Shown one piece after another: positions 8,345 through 17,701 of a stretch of 49,613 nucleotides of DNA (positions are counted from its first letter, which is position 1; the number at the start of each line of letters is the position of its first letter). The DNA is from Hyphomicrobiales bacterium (GTDB taxonomy: Bacteria; Pseudomonadota; Alphaproteobacteria; Rhizobiales; Beijerinckiaceae). The DNA lies in NCBI GenBank assembly GCA_026400555.1, contig JAPLOW010000143.1:1-49613 (forward strand), given 5' to 3'. The notes below the pieces were generated by a model. It was not told the origin of the DNA. It ran no database searches and saw only the letters and a list, made by a program, of their open reading frames with translations. The translations under genes were made by a program, and so were the position numbers.

Positions 8345-11300
8345 ATGTTCCGCTTTGCCCATTTCTTCATCAATCGCCCGATCTTTGCGACCGTCCTGTC
8401 CGTGCTGTTGACGATTGCCGGGGCCATCACGCAGCGCGCCCTGCCGATCTCGGAGTATCCCGAGATTGCCCCGCCGACGGTGAGCATCACCGCATCCTAT
8501 CCGGGGGCGTCGGCCGAGGTGGTCGCCGCGACGGTCGCCACGCCGATCGAGCAGGAGGTCAATGGCGTCGACGACATGCTGTATGTCGTGTCGCAATCCA
8601 CCGGCGATGGCCGCGTGTCGATCAACGTGGTGTTCAAGCCCGGCACCAATGTCGATCAGGCCCAGGTGCTGGTGCAGAACCGGGTGGCGGCGGCGGAGCC
8701 GCGCTTGCCCGAGGATGTGCGTCGTCTCGGGGTATCCGTGCGGAAGGCCTCGCCGGATCTGATGATGGTCATTCACATGATCTCGCCGGATGGTTCGCGC
8801 GATCAGTCCTACATCTCGAACTACACCACGCTGTTCGTGAAGGATGCGCTGACGCGCGTCGATGGCGTCGGCAACGTCACGGTCTTCGGCGCGCGCGACT
8901 ACGCCATGCGGATATGGCTCGACCCGGCCAAGGTCGCCGCCCGCAGCCTGACCGCGGGCGAAGTCATCGCAGCCCTGCGGGCCGCGAACCTTCAGGTGGC
9001 GGCGGGCGCCATCAACCAGCCGCCGGCGACGTCGCCGGGTGCCTTCCAGTTGTCGGTGCAGACCCTCGGGCGGCTGACCGATGTGGAGGAGTTCGCAAAC
9101 ATCGTCGTCCGGGCCGATCAGGGCGGCGGCATCGTGCGCGTCCGCGACGTTGCCCGCGTGGAACTCGGCAGCCAGGACTATTCGATCAACGCCTATCTCA
9201 ACAACAAGAACGCCGTTGCCATCGGCGTGTTTCAGCGACCGGGCTCGAACGCGCTCGCAACCTCCGACGCACTGAAGGCGGAGATGGCGCGCATGTCGGC
9301 CAGTTTCCCCGCTGGCGTGGGCTATTCTGTCGTCTACAATCCGACCGAGTTCATCCAGGAGAGCGTCAACGAGGTCGTCAAGACACTGATCGAAGCGATC
9401 CTGCTGGTCGTGATCGTGGTGGTCCTGTTCCTGCAGACATGGCGCGCAGCGCTCATCCCGATCGTCGCCATTCCCGTCAGCCTTGTCGGCACCTTCCTGG
9501 TGATGGGCCTGACGGGGATATCGTTCAACACGCTCTCGCTGTTTGGGCTTGTGCTGGCCATTGGCATCGTCGTCGATGACGCGATTGTCGTGGTCGAGAA
9601 TGTCGAGCGCTACCTGAAAGAAGGCATGTCGCCGAAGGACGCCGCGCACAAGACCATGGACGAGGTCGGCGGCGCTCTGATCGCCATCTCGCTGGTACTG
9701 TGCGCCGTGTTCATTCCCACGGCCTTCATCACGGGCCTGCAGGGCTCGTTCTACCGGCAGTTTGCCGTGACCATCGCTGCTTCGACCGCAATCTCGGCCT
9801 TCGTGTCGCTGACGCTGTCGCCGGCGCTCGCCGCCATCCTGCTGAAGCCCCACGATCCGCATCACAAGCCGCAGGGGCTGATGGGCGCGCTCGGCGCGCC
9901 GCTGCGCCTGTTCTTCCGCGGCTTCAACGTTGCCTTCGACTGGCTTTCGCGCGGCTATGGCGGGCTGACGCGGCGCATGGTGCGCTTCGCCACGATTGTC
10001 ATGTTCGTCTATGGCGGCCTGATCGGGCTCACCTACATGCAGTTGGCGGCGGTGCCGGCCGGGCTGATCCCGCAACTCGACCGCGGCTACTTTATTGCCG
10101 CCTTCCAGCTGCCGCCCGGCGCGTCGCTTGAGCGGACCGATGCGGTTGTCCGGCGCGCTTCCGACATCATCCAGTCGCGGCCCGGCGTCCAGGATGCGAT
10201 CGCCTTCGTGGGGCTGGATGGCGCCACCTTCACCAACGCGCCGAATGCCGGCGTGATTTTCATAGGGCTCAAGGACTTCAAGGAGCGGACGAAGGAGAAG
10301 GTGACGACGCAGGCCGTTCTCGCCGACCTGCGCCAACAGATGTTCGGTATCGCGGAGTCCTTCACGCTGGTGATCGAGCCGCCGGCTGTGCCCGGGATCG
10401 GCACTGGCGGCGGTCTCAAAGGGTATGTGCAGGATCGCGGCGGGCGCGGCCTTGCCGCTCTTGAGGGCGCGGCGTGGATCGTGGCCGGATCGGCCGGACA
10501 GACGCCGGGCATCCCGCAGGCCTTCACGCTCTACAACACCCGCACGCCGCAGGTGTACGCCGACATCGACCGCACCAAATCGGAGATGCTGGGCGTGCCG
10601 ATCGGACGCATCTTCGAGACGCTTTCGGTCTATATGGGATCGGCTTTCGTGAACGATTTCAACGTTCTGGGTCGGACCTACCGCGTGACCGCGCAGGCTG
10701 ACAATCCGTATCGGCTGGACCTGCGTGACGTGGCGGGCCTCAAGACCCGCAACGTTTCGGGGGAAATGGTGCCGATCGGCTCGGTGGCATCCTTCTCCGA
10801 TATCACGGGCGCCTACCGGGTGCCGCGCTACAACCTCTATCCGGCGGCCGAGGTGCAAGTGGCACTGGCGCGCGGTTTCTCCAGCGGCGAGGGCATCGCC
10901 GCCATCGAAAAGATCGCGCGCGAGCGGCTGCCGGACGGTTTCGGGTTCGAGTGGACCGAGATCGCGCTGCAACAGAAAATCGCCGGCAACACGGTCTTCA
11001 TCGCCTTCGGGCTGGCGGTGGTGTTCGTCTATCTGCTGCTCGCGGCGCTCTACGAAAGCTGGCTGCTGCCGCTGGCCGTCATCCTGATCGTACCGATGTG
11101 CATTCTCGCCGCCATGGTCGGCGTGCGGCTGCAGGGGCTTGACCGCAATATTCTTGTCGAGATCGGCCTTGTGGTGCTGGTCGGGCTGGCGGCTAAAAAC
11201 GCGATTCTGATCGTCGAGTTCGCAAAGCAGGCGGAGGACGAGGGCAAGGACCGGGTCAGCGCGGCGATCGAGGCGGCCAAGACGCGGCTGAGGCCGATCC

Positions 11301-11533
11301 TGATGACGTCGCTGGCCTTCATCCTGGGCGTCGTTCCGCTGGTGATTGCGACGGGCGCCGGCGCCGAGATGCGCCAGTCGCTCGGCATCGCGGTCTTCGC
11401 CGGAATGATCGGCGTCACCATCTTCGGGCTGCTGTTCACGCCCGTCTTCTATGTGGTCTGCCGCTGGCTGGGCGAAAAATTCAGCCGCAAGCCAGCGGTG
11501 GTGACGCAAAAGCCTGCTGAGACGGCGCCGTAG
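8345..11533 (+). CDS. RND family multidrug efflux pump, inner-membrane subunit (AcrB/MexF-like)
   Basis: A 1062-residue HAE1-type proton/drug antiporter, the usual length for the family. The N-terminus MFRFAHFFINRPIFATVLS is the standard first transmembrane segment. The proton-relay aspartate pair is visible in TM4 (GIVVDDAIVVVENVERYLKE), and the partner lysine in TM10 (GLAAKNAILIVEFAKQAEDE). The start ATG 8345 fits the family; a GTG at 8312 would add an unrelated leader. With the adaptor upstream it should form a tripartite pump with an unlinked outer-membrane channel. The frame is intact throughout. The substrate is not deducible. Confidence 0.95.
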   Translation: MFRFAHFFINRPIFATVLSVLLTIAGAITQRALPISEYPEIAPPTVSITASYPGASAEVVAATVATPIEQEVNGVDDMLYVVSQSTGDGRVSINVVFKPGTNVDQAQVLVQNRVAAAEPRLPEDVRRLGVSVRKASPDLMMVIHMISPDGSRDQSYISNYTTLFVKDALTRVDGVGNVTVFGARDYAMRIWLDPAKVAARSLTAGEVIAALRAANLQVAAGAINQPPATSPGAFQLSVQTLGRLTDVEEFANIVVRADQGGGIVRVRDVARVELGSQDYSINAYLNNKNAVAIGVFQRPGSNALATSDALKAEMARMSASFPAGVGYSVVYNPTEFIQESVNEVVKTLIEAILLVVIVVVLFLQTWRAALIPIVAIPVSLVGTFLVMGLTGISFNTLSLFGLVLAIGIVVDDAIVVVENVERYLKEGMSPKDAAHKTMDEVGGALIAISLVLCAVFIPTAFITGLQGSFYRQFAVTIAASTAISAFVSLTLSPALAAILLKPHDPHHKPQGLMGALGAPLRLFFRGFNVAFDWLSRGYGGLTRRMVRFATIVMFVYGGLIGLTYMQLAAVPAGLIPQLDRGYFIAAFQLPPGASLERTDAVVRRASDIIQSRPGVQDAIAFVGLDGATFTNAPNAGVIFIGLKDFKERTKEKVTTQAVLADLRQQMFGIAESFTLVIEPPAVPGIGTGGGLKGYVQDRGGRGLAALEGAAWIVAGSAGQTPGIPQAFTLYNTRTPQVYADIDRTKSEMLGVPIGRIFETLSVYMGSAFVNDFNVLGRTYRVTAQADNPYRLDLRDVAGLKTRNVSGEMVPIGSVASFSDITGAYRVPRYNLYPAAEVQVALARGFSSGEGIAAIEKIARERLPDGFGFEWTEIALQQKIAGNTVFIAFGLAVVFVYLLLAALYESWLLPLAVILIVPMCILAAMVGVRLQGLDRNILVEIGLVVLVGLAAKNAILIVEFAKQAEDEGKDRVSAAIEAAKTRLRPILMTSLAFILGVVPLVIATGAGAEMRQSLGIAVFAGMIGVTIFGLLFTPVFYVVCRWLGEKFSRKPAVVTQKPAETAP

Positions 11534-11567
11534 TTCCAGCGGCGGCCTGCGGAAGACGCTGCCTTGC

Positions 11568-12473
11568 TCAGCCGGCCACTTCGCCGTGGAGGCAATGGCG
11601 CGCGACATCGGCATGGGTGCCGAACCAGACTGCGCCTTTGCCCGAGACCCGGCCCTTGGCCTTGATGTGTCGGATCAACTCCTCAAGGATGAAGATGCGC
11701 GAGCGGTAGGTGATGACGTGCGGATGCATGGTCAGCAGGAACAGCCCGCCATCCTCATAGGCCCGGTCGAACTCCCGGATGAAGATGTCGAGCACGGCGG
11801 GCGGCGGCGTGTAGGGCCTGAGCGCCTGATGCCGGTTCATGTTGAAGTACGGTGCGTCATCGCGGATCCACTCGACCGGCAATTCGACGATGCCGGTGGG
11901 CTCGCCGTTCTCGACCAATTCGTAGGGATCATCGTCGGCCATCAGCGATGAATCATAGATGAGGCCGAGCTCGCGCTGGATCTTGAGCGTTGCCGGCGAG
12001 AAATCCCATGACGGCGTCCGCATCCCGACCGGTCGCTGTCCAGTGATGGCTTCGAGCACATCGGCGGCGCGGAAGTGCAGATCGCGTTCGACAGCCTCGG
12101 GCAGCACCGAGTTGAGCTCGTGGATCCAGCCATGCAGCCCGATTTCGTGGCCTTCAGCGATAACGCGGCGCTGCTCGTCCGGGTAGAGCCTGGCTGCGAC
12201 GGCGGGCACAAAGAAACTGGCCTTGATGTCCTCGCGTTTCAGAAGATCGAGAATGCGCGGCACGCCGACCCGGCTGCCATACTGGCCCCATGACAGGCGG
12301 CCGATCGAGTTGCCGCCGTCGCGCAGTTCATTGGTGTCGTGGTCGCTGTCGAAGGACAGGGCGACCGCGCAGCGCGCGCCTCCCGGCCAGGATGCGGGCT
12401 TCAGCGATCGTCCTGCGCGGACCTGATTGACGCGCCTGCGCCATTCTTCCTCGGGCCATTCCCAGCATTCCAT
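11568..12473 (-). CDS. Polysaccharide deacetylase family protein (PuuE-like)
   Basis: A 301-residue NodB-homology deacetylase. Metal and catalytic elements are CAVALSFDSDHDTNELRDGG, GHEIGLHGWIHELN, a variant arginine motif MRTPSWDFSP and LLTMHPHVITYRSR. It lacks a signal peptide, so it is cytoplasmic. Cytoplasmic members include allantoinase-like and peptidoglycan-unrelated amidohydrolases, so a small-molecule C-N hydrolase is as likely as a polysaccharide enzyme. It is the last gene of a leftward operon with a peptide-type ABC transporter and a creatininase homologue, which favours an amide-cleaving role (inference). The start ATG 12473 follows the oppF stop by four bases. Confidence 0.87.
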   Translation of the reverse strand: MECWEWPEEEWRRRVNQVRAGRSLKPASWPGGARCAVALSFDSDHDTNELRDGGNSIGRLSWGQYGSRVGVPRILDLLKREDIKASFFVPAVAARLYPDEQRRVIAEGHEIGLHGWIHELNSVLPEAVERDLHFRAADVLEAITGQRPVGMRTPSWDFSPATLKIQRELGLIYDSSLMADDDPYELVENGEPTGIVELPVEWIRDDAPYFNMNRHQALRPYTPPPAVLDIFIREFDRAYEDGGLFLLTMHPHVITYRSRIFILEELIRHIKAKGRVSGKGAVWFGTHADVARHCLHGEVAG

Positions 12474-12477
12474 CGGT

Positions 12478-13400
12478 CTACTCACTATCAGAGAGAGGAA
12501 AATGGCAGGAGACGGCATGGTGCCTGCCGTCGAGCTGCGGCGGTTTCGTGCTGCAACGGGCTTGCGCGAAGGGGCAGCGCAGATGGAAATGGCAGCCCGA
12601 GGGCGGCGATAGCGGGGAGGGCAGTTCGCCCTGAATCGGCTTGAAGGTGACCAGTTCATCGCTGCCGGTCACCAGCTTGGGCACGGAGTCGAGCAGAGCG
12701 ACCGGCAGCTGGGAAGGCGGCGAATGATCTGACTGATGAAGAGCATGGTCAGGCCAAGCTCGCGCCGGAGCTTGAGGAACAGATTGATGATCTGCGCCTG
12801 GATCGAGACATCGAGCGACGCCACCGGCTCGTCGCAGACCAGCATGTCCGGCTGCATGGCCAGCGCCCGTGCAATCGCCACGCGCTGGCGCTGGCCGCCG
12901 GAGAACTGGTGCGGAAAGCGGTCCGCCGCGTCCGCCGGCAGTCCAACCGCCAGCAGCCAGCGCGTGACATAGGCCTTTGCGTCGGCCTTGCTGACGAGGT
13001 GATGGGCGAGCGGGCCTTCGCTGATTGTCTCGCCGATGCGCACGCGCGGGTCCAGCGAAGCGAAGGGGTCCTGAAACACCATCTGGATGCGCGTCGTGGT
13101 CTTGAGCGGCTTTGAGCCCGACCCCATCACCGCCAGCCCGTCAATCATGGCGGAGCCGTTGCTGGGTGGATGGATGCCGGCGATCACGCGGCCGAGCGTG
13201 GACTTGCCACAACCGGATTCCCCGACCAGCCCCAGCACTTCACCCTTGCGGATGTCGAAGGAGACTGCGTCCACGGCATGGACCGTGCGCGTGTCGATCG
13301 GGCTGCCAAGCCAGGCGGCGATGCGCTCACCGATGCTGACAGACGGCGTGAAGCGCTTCGAGACGCTGTCTATCTCGACGAGGGCGCGGGTCTCGTTCAT
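12478..13400 (-). pseudogene. Peptide ABC transporter ATPase (OppF/DppF type), internally deleted
   Basis: The N-terminal two thirds are a normal OppF ATPase in frame from ATG 13400: Walker A GLVGESGCGKSTLGRV, Q-loop MVFQDPFASLD, signature FSGGQRQRVAIARAL and Walker B MLVCDEPVASLDVS. Right after LTMLFIS, where the H-loop His-Asp-Leu should stand, the frame runs into unrelated sequence and stops near 12669. The typical OppF C-terminus, LLDSVPKLVTGSDE and the cysteine-bearing GCHFHLRCPFAQARC, continues in another frame and ends at 12478. By comparison with DppF/OppF about 30 to 40 codons, including the switch histidine and the YLGRIVE region, are missing. As written, the ATPase could not work. 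Its ATG overlaps the oppD stop by four bases. Confidence 0.85.
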
Positions 13401-14389
13401 GGCCTCGCCTCGCTCGCGGATACCGGCAGGTTGAGCGGGTGGTGGCAACGGAAAGCGCGGGCGCCCTCGGTGGTGAACGCCGGCAACAGGGTGCAGTCGT
13501 CCTCCGCATGGGTGCATCGCGGGCGGAAGGAACATCCCTCCGGAAGATTGACCAATGATGGCATTGAGCCGGGAATCTGTACGAGATCCTGCCCCGGCTC
13601 CGCCACGCCCGGCAGCGAATTGAGCAGCCCCTTGGTGTACGGATGGTGCGGTTGCCTGAGGACAGCGGCAATCGGACCGGTCTCGATCAGGCGCCCGGCA
13701 TACATGACCAGCAGGCGCGATGCGACCGAGGAGACGGTGGCCAGATCATGGCTGATCCAGATCATAGCCGTGCCGAGTCTCGCGGCCAGTGACTTCATTT
13801 CCGTAAGGATCTGGGCCTGGATCGAGACATCAAGCGCCGTTGTCGGCTCATCGCAGATGATCAGCTTTGGTCGGTTGAGCAGTGCGATCGCGATGGCCAC
13901 GCGCTGGCGCATGCCGCCGGAGAACTGGTGGGGATAGGCCTCGATGCGGCGTCCGGCGTCGGGGATTCCGACGATTGTGAGCACATCGACGCAGCGGGCC
14001 GTTGCCGCGGCTTCGCTCAGGCTTTCATGAGCAGCGATGGCAAGGCGCATCTGCGTGCCGATGGTCAGGACCGGGTTGAGCGTTGCGGACGGGTCCTGAA
14101 AAACCATGGCGATCTCGCGCCCGCGCATCGAGCGCAGGTCCGCATGGCTGAGCCCGACCAGTTCTCGGCCGTTGAGCTTCACCGAGCCGGACACGATGCG
14201 CCCGGGTGGATCGACCAACCCAAGGATCGAAAAGCCCGTGACCGACTTGCCCGACCCTGACTCGCCGACAAGGCCGACGATCTCGCCCTCCGCCACCGAA
14301 AACGACACGTCCTCGACCGCGTTGAGCGCGCCGGATCGGGTCTCGAACCGCGTGGTCAGGCCTGCGACCTCCAGAAGCTGCGAACTCAT
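13397..14389 (-). CDS. Peptide ABC transporter ATPase (OppD/DppD type)
   Basis: A 330-residue nucleotide-binding subunit. Walker A is GLVGESGSGKSVTGFS, the Q-loop MVFQDPSATLNPVL, the signature FSGGMRQRVAIAIALL, Walker B LIICDEPTTALDVSIQ and the H-loop MIWISHDLATVSSV. The C-terminal oligopeptide-transporter extension with its cysteine motif (GCSFRPRCTHAEDDC) binds an iron-sulfur cluster in studied homologues. It overlaps dppC upstream and oppF downstream by four bases each (ATGA), so the genes are translationally coupled. Peptide importers use a heterodimer of this protein with OppF, whose gene is damaged here. Confidence 0.94.
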   Translation of the reverse strand: MSSQLLEVAGLTTRFETRSGALNAVEDVSFSVAEGEIVGLVGESGSGKSVTGFSILGLVDPPGRIVSGSVKLNGRELVGLSHADLRSMRGREIAMVFQDPSATLNPVLTIGTQMRLAIAAHESLSEAAATARCVDVLTIVGIPDAGRRIEAYPHQFSGGMRQRVAIAIALLNRPKLIICDEPTTALDVSIQAQILTEMKSLAARLGTAMIWISHDLATVSSVASRLLVMYAGRLIETGPIAAVLRQPHHPYTKGLLNSLPGVAEPGQDLVQIPGSMPSLVNLPEGCSFRPRCTHAEDDCTLLPAFTTEGARAFRCHHPLNLPVSASEARP

Positions 14390-15264
14390 CGCTTCAGCCT
14401 CGGGTTGAGCTGATCGCGGACCTGATCGCCGACGAGATTGATGGCGACAATGAGGATAATCAGCGCCACGCCGGGATAAATCGAGATCCAGTAGCGCCCC
14501 GACAGCATGTACTGGAAGCCGTTGGAGATCAGCATGCCCAGCGACGGTTCGGTGACCGGCAGCCCGAGACCCAGAAAGGACAAGGTCGCCTCAAGCGCGA
14601 TCGAGTTGGCCACCTGCACTGTGGCGACGACGATCAGCGGAGGCAGGCAATTGGGCAGGATGTGCCGGAAGACGACGCGGCTGGCCTTCAGGGGCGTCGA
14701 CAGGGCGGCGTCAACATAGTCCTTGGAGCGCTCGGTCGAGGCCGCGCCATGGGCTGTACGCGCGAAGTAGGCATATTGCGCCGTCACCAGCGCCGTGATC
14801 AGGGGCCATTTGCCCTGACCCAGCAAGGCCGCGAGCACCAGCGCCAGCAGGATGGCCGGGAAGGACAGCTGAAGGTCGATGACGCGCATGATCAGCGCCT
14901 CGATGCGGCCGCCGAGGAAGGCTGCGAAGGCGCCAAGCGTGGCGCCGAGCGCGAATGCGATCGCGCCTGCGATCAGCCCGATCTGGATCGAGATGCGCAG
15001 CCCGTAGAGGATGGCCGAGAGCAGGTCCCGGCCTTGGGCATCAGTGCCAAGCCAATGGGTGAATCCCTTGGAGCCAACGAATCCTGGCGCACGACGCGCA
15101 TCCATCAGCACGAGATTGGCCAGATCGTAGGGATTCTGTGGGGAGATCAAAGGCGCCGCGATCGCGAGCGCGCTGATCAGCAGCACCACGCCAAGTGCGA
15201 CGAGCGCCACCCTGTTGGTGCGGAATTCATCCCAGAAGCGGGCCAGCGGCGTTGACCGGTCCAT
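14386..15264 (-). CDS. Peptide ABC transporter permease (DppC/OppC type)
   Basis: A 292-residue permease with an N-terminal OppC-like segment (FWDEFRTNRVALVALGVVL), the family sequence HWLGTDAQGRDLLSAILYG, and a MetI-domain EAA loop (DYVDAALSTPLKASRVVFRH). About six transmembrane helices are predicted. ATG 15264 shares one base with the dppB stop, and the preceding in-frame sequence is only a shadow of dppB. It forms the transmembrane pore with DppB for a peptide or another amide-bearing solute. Confidence 0.94.
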   Translation of the reverse strand: MDRSTPLARFWDEFRTNRVALVALGVVLLISALAIAAPLISPQNPYDLANLVLMDARRAPGFVGSKGFTHWLGTDAQGRDLLSAILYGLRISIQIGLIAGAIAFALGATLGAFAAFLGGRIEALIMRVIDLQLSFPAILLALVLAALLGQGKWPLITALVTAQYAYFARTAHGAASTERSKDYVDAALSTPLKASRVVFRHILPNCLPPLIVVATVQVANSIALEATLSFLGLGLPVTEPSLGMLISNGFQYMLSGRYWISIYPGVALIILIVAINLVGDQVRDQLNPRLKR

Positions 15265-16238
15265 CAGCTGGCCCTCCGTGTGCGCAGCCTTGGATCGAGC
15301 GCCGCATAGGCTATGTCGACGGTCAGGTTGATCATGATGAAGAAAAAGGCGACCAGCATCAGATAGGCGACCATGACCGGCCGATCGAGCGTTGCGATCG
15401 AGTCGATGATCAGCTTGCCGACGCCTGGCCATGAAAAGATCGTCTCAGTGACGACCGCGAAGGCGAGGGTCGAGCCCAGTTCGAGGCCGAAGACGGTGAC
15501 GATCGGGATGGCGATGAGCCGCAGCACGTGACGGCTCAGGATCGTCCACTCGCTCTCGCCGGCGGCGCGTGCGAACTTCACCGTGTCGGTCAGCATCGTC
15601 TCCCGTGTCCCGGCGCGTGCGAGACGAACCATCATGGCGAACTTGAACAGGGACAGGTTGAGGGCCGGCAGGAACAGGTGCGTGAGCCCGTTCCAGGTGA
15701 CGAAACTCCACTCGACGCCGAAGAGTGTGGCGGTGTCACCCCGGTTGCCGGCAGGCAGCCAGCCCAGCGTCACGGCGAAGGTGAAGATCAGCACCAGCCC
15801 GATCCAGAATGTCGGCACGGAGAAGCCGAGGATCGATACGGCCATGATCGATTTCGAGATCAGGCTGTCGGGACGATAGCCGGCATACATGCCCAGCGGC
15901 ACGCCGAGCAGCGTCGCGCCGAAGACGGCGGCGAGCGTAAGCTCGATGGTGGCCGGCAGCCGCGAGAAGATCAGGTCGAGGACCGGCATGTTGTAGACGA
16001 AGGAGCGACCGAAATTGCCGCTCAGCAGGCGCGAGAGGAAGTCGACATACTGCTTCCAGAGCGGCTGATCGAGGCCATAGGCGCGGATGGTCTGCTCGCG
16101 GATGATCTGGGTCGCATCGGGCGAGATCAGCACATCGATCGGGTTACCGACGGCATAGACGCCCATGAACACGAGCGCCGAAATGACCAGCATGACCACG
16201 AGCGCCTGCAGCACGCGCTGAATGACGAAGCCTAGCAT
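15264..16238 (-). CDS. Peptide ABC transporter permease (DppB/OppB type)
   Basis: A 324-residue permease. It shows the OppB N-terminus MLGFVIQRVLQALVVMLVIS, GLDQPLWKQYVDFLSRLLSG with NFGRSFVYNMPVLDLI, and a variant EAA loop (FARAAGESEWTILSRHVLR). Several membrane helices are plain. It starts 20 bases after the creatininase-like gene, in the same direction, so the two are probably co-transcribed from marR. The frame is intact. Confidence 0.94.
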   Translation of the reverse strand: MLGFVIQRVLQALVVMLVISALVFMGVYAVGNPIDVLISPDATQIIREQTIRAYGLDQPLWKQYVDFLSRLLSGNFGRSFVYNMPVLDLIFSRLPATIELTLAAVFGATLLGVPLGMYAGYRPDSLISKSIMAVSILGFSVPTFWIGLVLIFTFAVTLGWLPAGNRGDTATLFGVEWSFVTWNGLTHLFLPALNLSLFKFAMMVRLARAGTRETMLTDTVKFARAAGESEWTILSRHVLRLIAIPIVTVFGLELGSTLAFAVVTETIFSWPGVGKLIIDSIATLDRPVMVAYLMLVAFFFIMINLTVDIAYAALDPRLRTRRAS

Positions 16239-16257
16239 GGCCGGGATGCTCCGGTGC

Positions 16258-16959
16258 TCACGCCCATCCCTCGGCGATCACCGTACGGGTTTCGGCAATG
16301 GCCGTCTGCCAGATCGCCAGCATCTCCTCGTCTGGGCGCTGGTAGAAGCCGCCATAATTGCCATCGCCCAGCAGCGCCTTCTTGGCCCCGGGATCGAGCG
16401 GCTGGAAGCGGGCCAGGTCGAGCATTTGCTTCTGCGCCTGCGGCATGGCGATGTTACCGAGCCGGGTCCATGGGAAATTCTCCATCCAGGAGGCGTGGCT
16501 GGCGACCGGATCGATGCTCTGGACATGGGCCATGGTCTTTGGCGCGCTCCACCAGTTGTGCCATTTCACCTGAGTGCCCCGGTTGCGGTCGAGCCATTCA
16601 AGAACCGCGCCATGGGCGGGCGAGTTGCCGCCATGGCCGTTGACGATGGTGATCTTGCGAAAACCGGAGCGCACCATGCCATCAAGGACATCGGTGATGA
16701 TGGCGCACAGGGTGGAGAGCTTCAGCGTCACGGTGCCGGGATAGTCCACGAAGCTTGGCGTCAGCCCATAATTGATGACCGGGAACACCGGGATGAACAG
16801 GCCTTCGACCGCATCCAACGCCACTTTCTCGGCAAGGATGGCGTCGACGCACAGGCTCAGATGAGCGTGCTGCTCGGTAGAGCCGACGGGGAGCACGGCG
16901 CGGTCGTCGCGTCGTGCGTGGGCCTCGACCTGCATCCAGTTCATGTCGGCAAGGCGCAT
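16258..16959 (-). CDS. Creatininase family protein
   Basis: A 233-residue protein of the creatininase/creatinine amidohydrolase family. Metal-binding signatures are visible: LPVGSTEQHAHLSLCVDAIL near the N-terminus and ITIVNGHGGNSPAHGAVLEW in the middle. The family hydrolyses cyclic amides or formamides (creatinine, riboflavin-pathway and mycofactocin-maturation members are known), so a C-N hydrolase function is likely but the substrate is open. The start ATG 16959 has GGAGA seven bases upstream. It lies two bases after the marR stop and directly before the dppBC permeases, linking hydrolysis to import. Confidence 0.88.
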   Translation of the reverse strand: MRLADMNWMQVEAHARRDDRAVLPVGSTEQHAHLSLCVDAILAEKVALDAVEGLFIPVFPVINYGLTPSFVDYPGTVTLKLSTLCAIITDVLDGMVRSGFRKITIVNGHGGNSPAHGAVLEWLDRNRGTQVKWHNWWSAPKTMAHVQSIDPVASHASWMENFPWTRLGNIAMPQAQKQMLDLARFQPLDPGAKKALLGDGNYGGFYQRPDEEMLAIWQTAIAETRTVIAEGWA

Positions 16960-16961
16960 GA

Positions 16962-17564
16962 TCAGTTCTCCGGGCGTGAAGTTGGTAGGGTGCTTTCCGG
17001 AACATCGACCTCGAACATGGCCAGCACGACCTTGGCCATCAATGCCGCGAGCGTTTCGCGTTCGACGAGGCTGAGCAGCGCCAGCATCTCTTCCTCCAGC
17101 GCCACGAAGCGCGGCAGGGCCTCTTCGTAGACGGCGCGCCCGGCGGGCGAGAGCGACAGGAACTGCTGGCGGCGATCGATGGCGTCGGTGCGGCGCACGA
17201 CGTAGCCCAGCTTGATCAGCCGGTTGACGGCGCGGCTCAGCGTGTTCTTCGGAAAGGCGGTCGATGCCGAGATTTCGCTGGCCGTGATGCCGTCCTGAAG
17301 GCTGAGCGAATAGATCACCACGAATTCGATGCGGGCCAGCCCGAAGCGCTCCTCGACCCAGCCATAGAGCGGCTGGTTGTAGCGCAGCGCGAGATAGTTG
17401 AAGCGCGCCGCAAATCCGCAGGGGTTCTTCCACAGCCGTGCATGGGTGAAGGCGTCCAGCCGCTGCCGCGACAGCAGATCAGCTCCGGTGCCTTCGGGCA
17501 GGGCACCGCTCTCGCCATCGTTGGCCGCCGTGTCCTGCAGTTTGGGTCGCGATAGTACCATCAT
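16962..17564 (-). CDS. MarR family transcriptional regulator (peptide-transport locus)
   Basis: A 200-residue winged-helix regulator. The DNA-recognition region is visible as DGITASEISASTAFPKNTLS with the following RAVNRLIKLGYVVRRTDAID. The wing DRRQQFLSLSPAGRAVYEEA is typical of MarR. Helices on both sides would form the dimer. It is the first gene of the leftward operon and is divergent from the peptide-binding protein. Members of this family usually repress the divergent promoters next to them until a pathway compound binds, so control of both arms is a reasonable inference. Two adjacent ATGs (17564 and 17561) are possible starts. Confidence 0.9.
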   Translation of the reverse strand: MMVLSRPKLQDTAANDGESGALPEGTGADLLSRQRLDAFTHARLWKNPCGFAARFNYLALRYNQPLYGWVEERFGLARIEFVVIYSLSLQDGITASEISASTAFPKNTLSRAVNRLIKLGYVVRRTDAIDRRQQFLSLSPAGRAVYEEALPRFVALEEEMLALLSLVERETLAALMAKVVLAMFEVDVPESTLPTSRPEN

Positions 17565-17607
17565 GAACTTTCCGGCGCCTCATATCGACTATAGCGTCAA
17601 AAATTGG

Positions 17608-17619
17608 TTCCACAAGGAA
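17608..17619. promoter_or_regulatory. Candidate MarR operator between divergent arms
   Basis: TTCC-ACAA-GGAA is a perfect four-base-arm inverted repeat with AT-rich, partly symmetric flanks (ATTGG on the left, TTGAC on the right). It directly abuts the candidate -35 box of the rightward promoter, where a bound repressor would block RNA polymerase. The assignment rests on position and symmetry only. Confidence 0.4.
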
Positions 17620-17648
17620 TTGACTGCGACGAAAGTTGGGCGTTGAAT
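17620..17648 (+). promoter_or_regulatory. Candidate sigma-70-type promoter for peptide-binding protein gene
   Basis: TTGACT at 17620-17625 and TTGAAT at 17643-17648 are separated by 17 bases. They lie about 50 bases before the start codon of the binding-protein gene. The -35 match is strong and the -10 match moderate (four of six). Confidence 0.45.
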
Positions 17649-17701
17649 GGTGTGGTTCCCTGTGCCGCACTGGCGTCAGGTCAGCTTTCCGGGAGAATCT
17701 C

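Noticed and set aside
8276-11614. Minus-strand open frame of 1112 codons opposite the RND pump
   Set aside because: Its composition is rich in Arg, His, Asp and Gly with no recognisable domain, as expected for the shadow of a GC-rich gene. The plus strand carries complete RND motifs.
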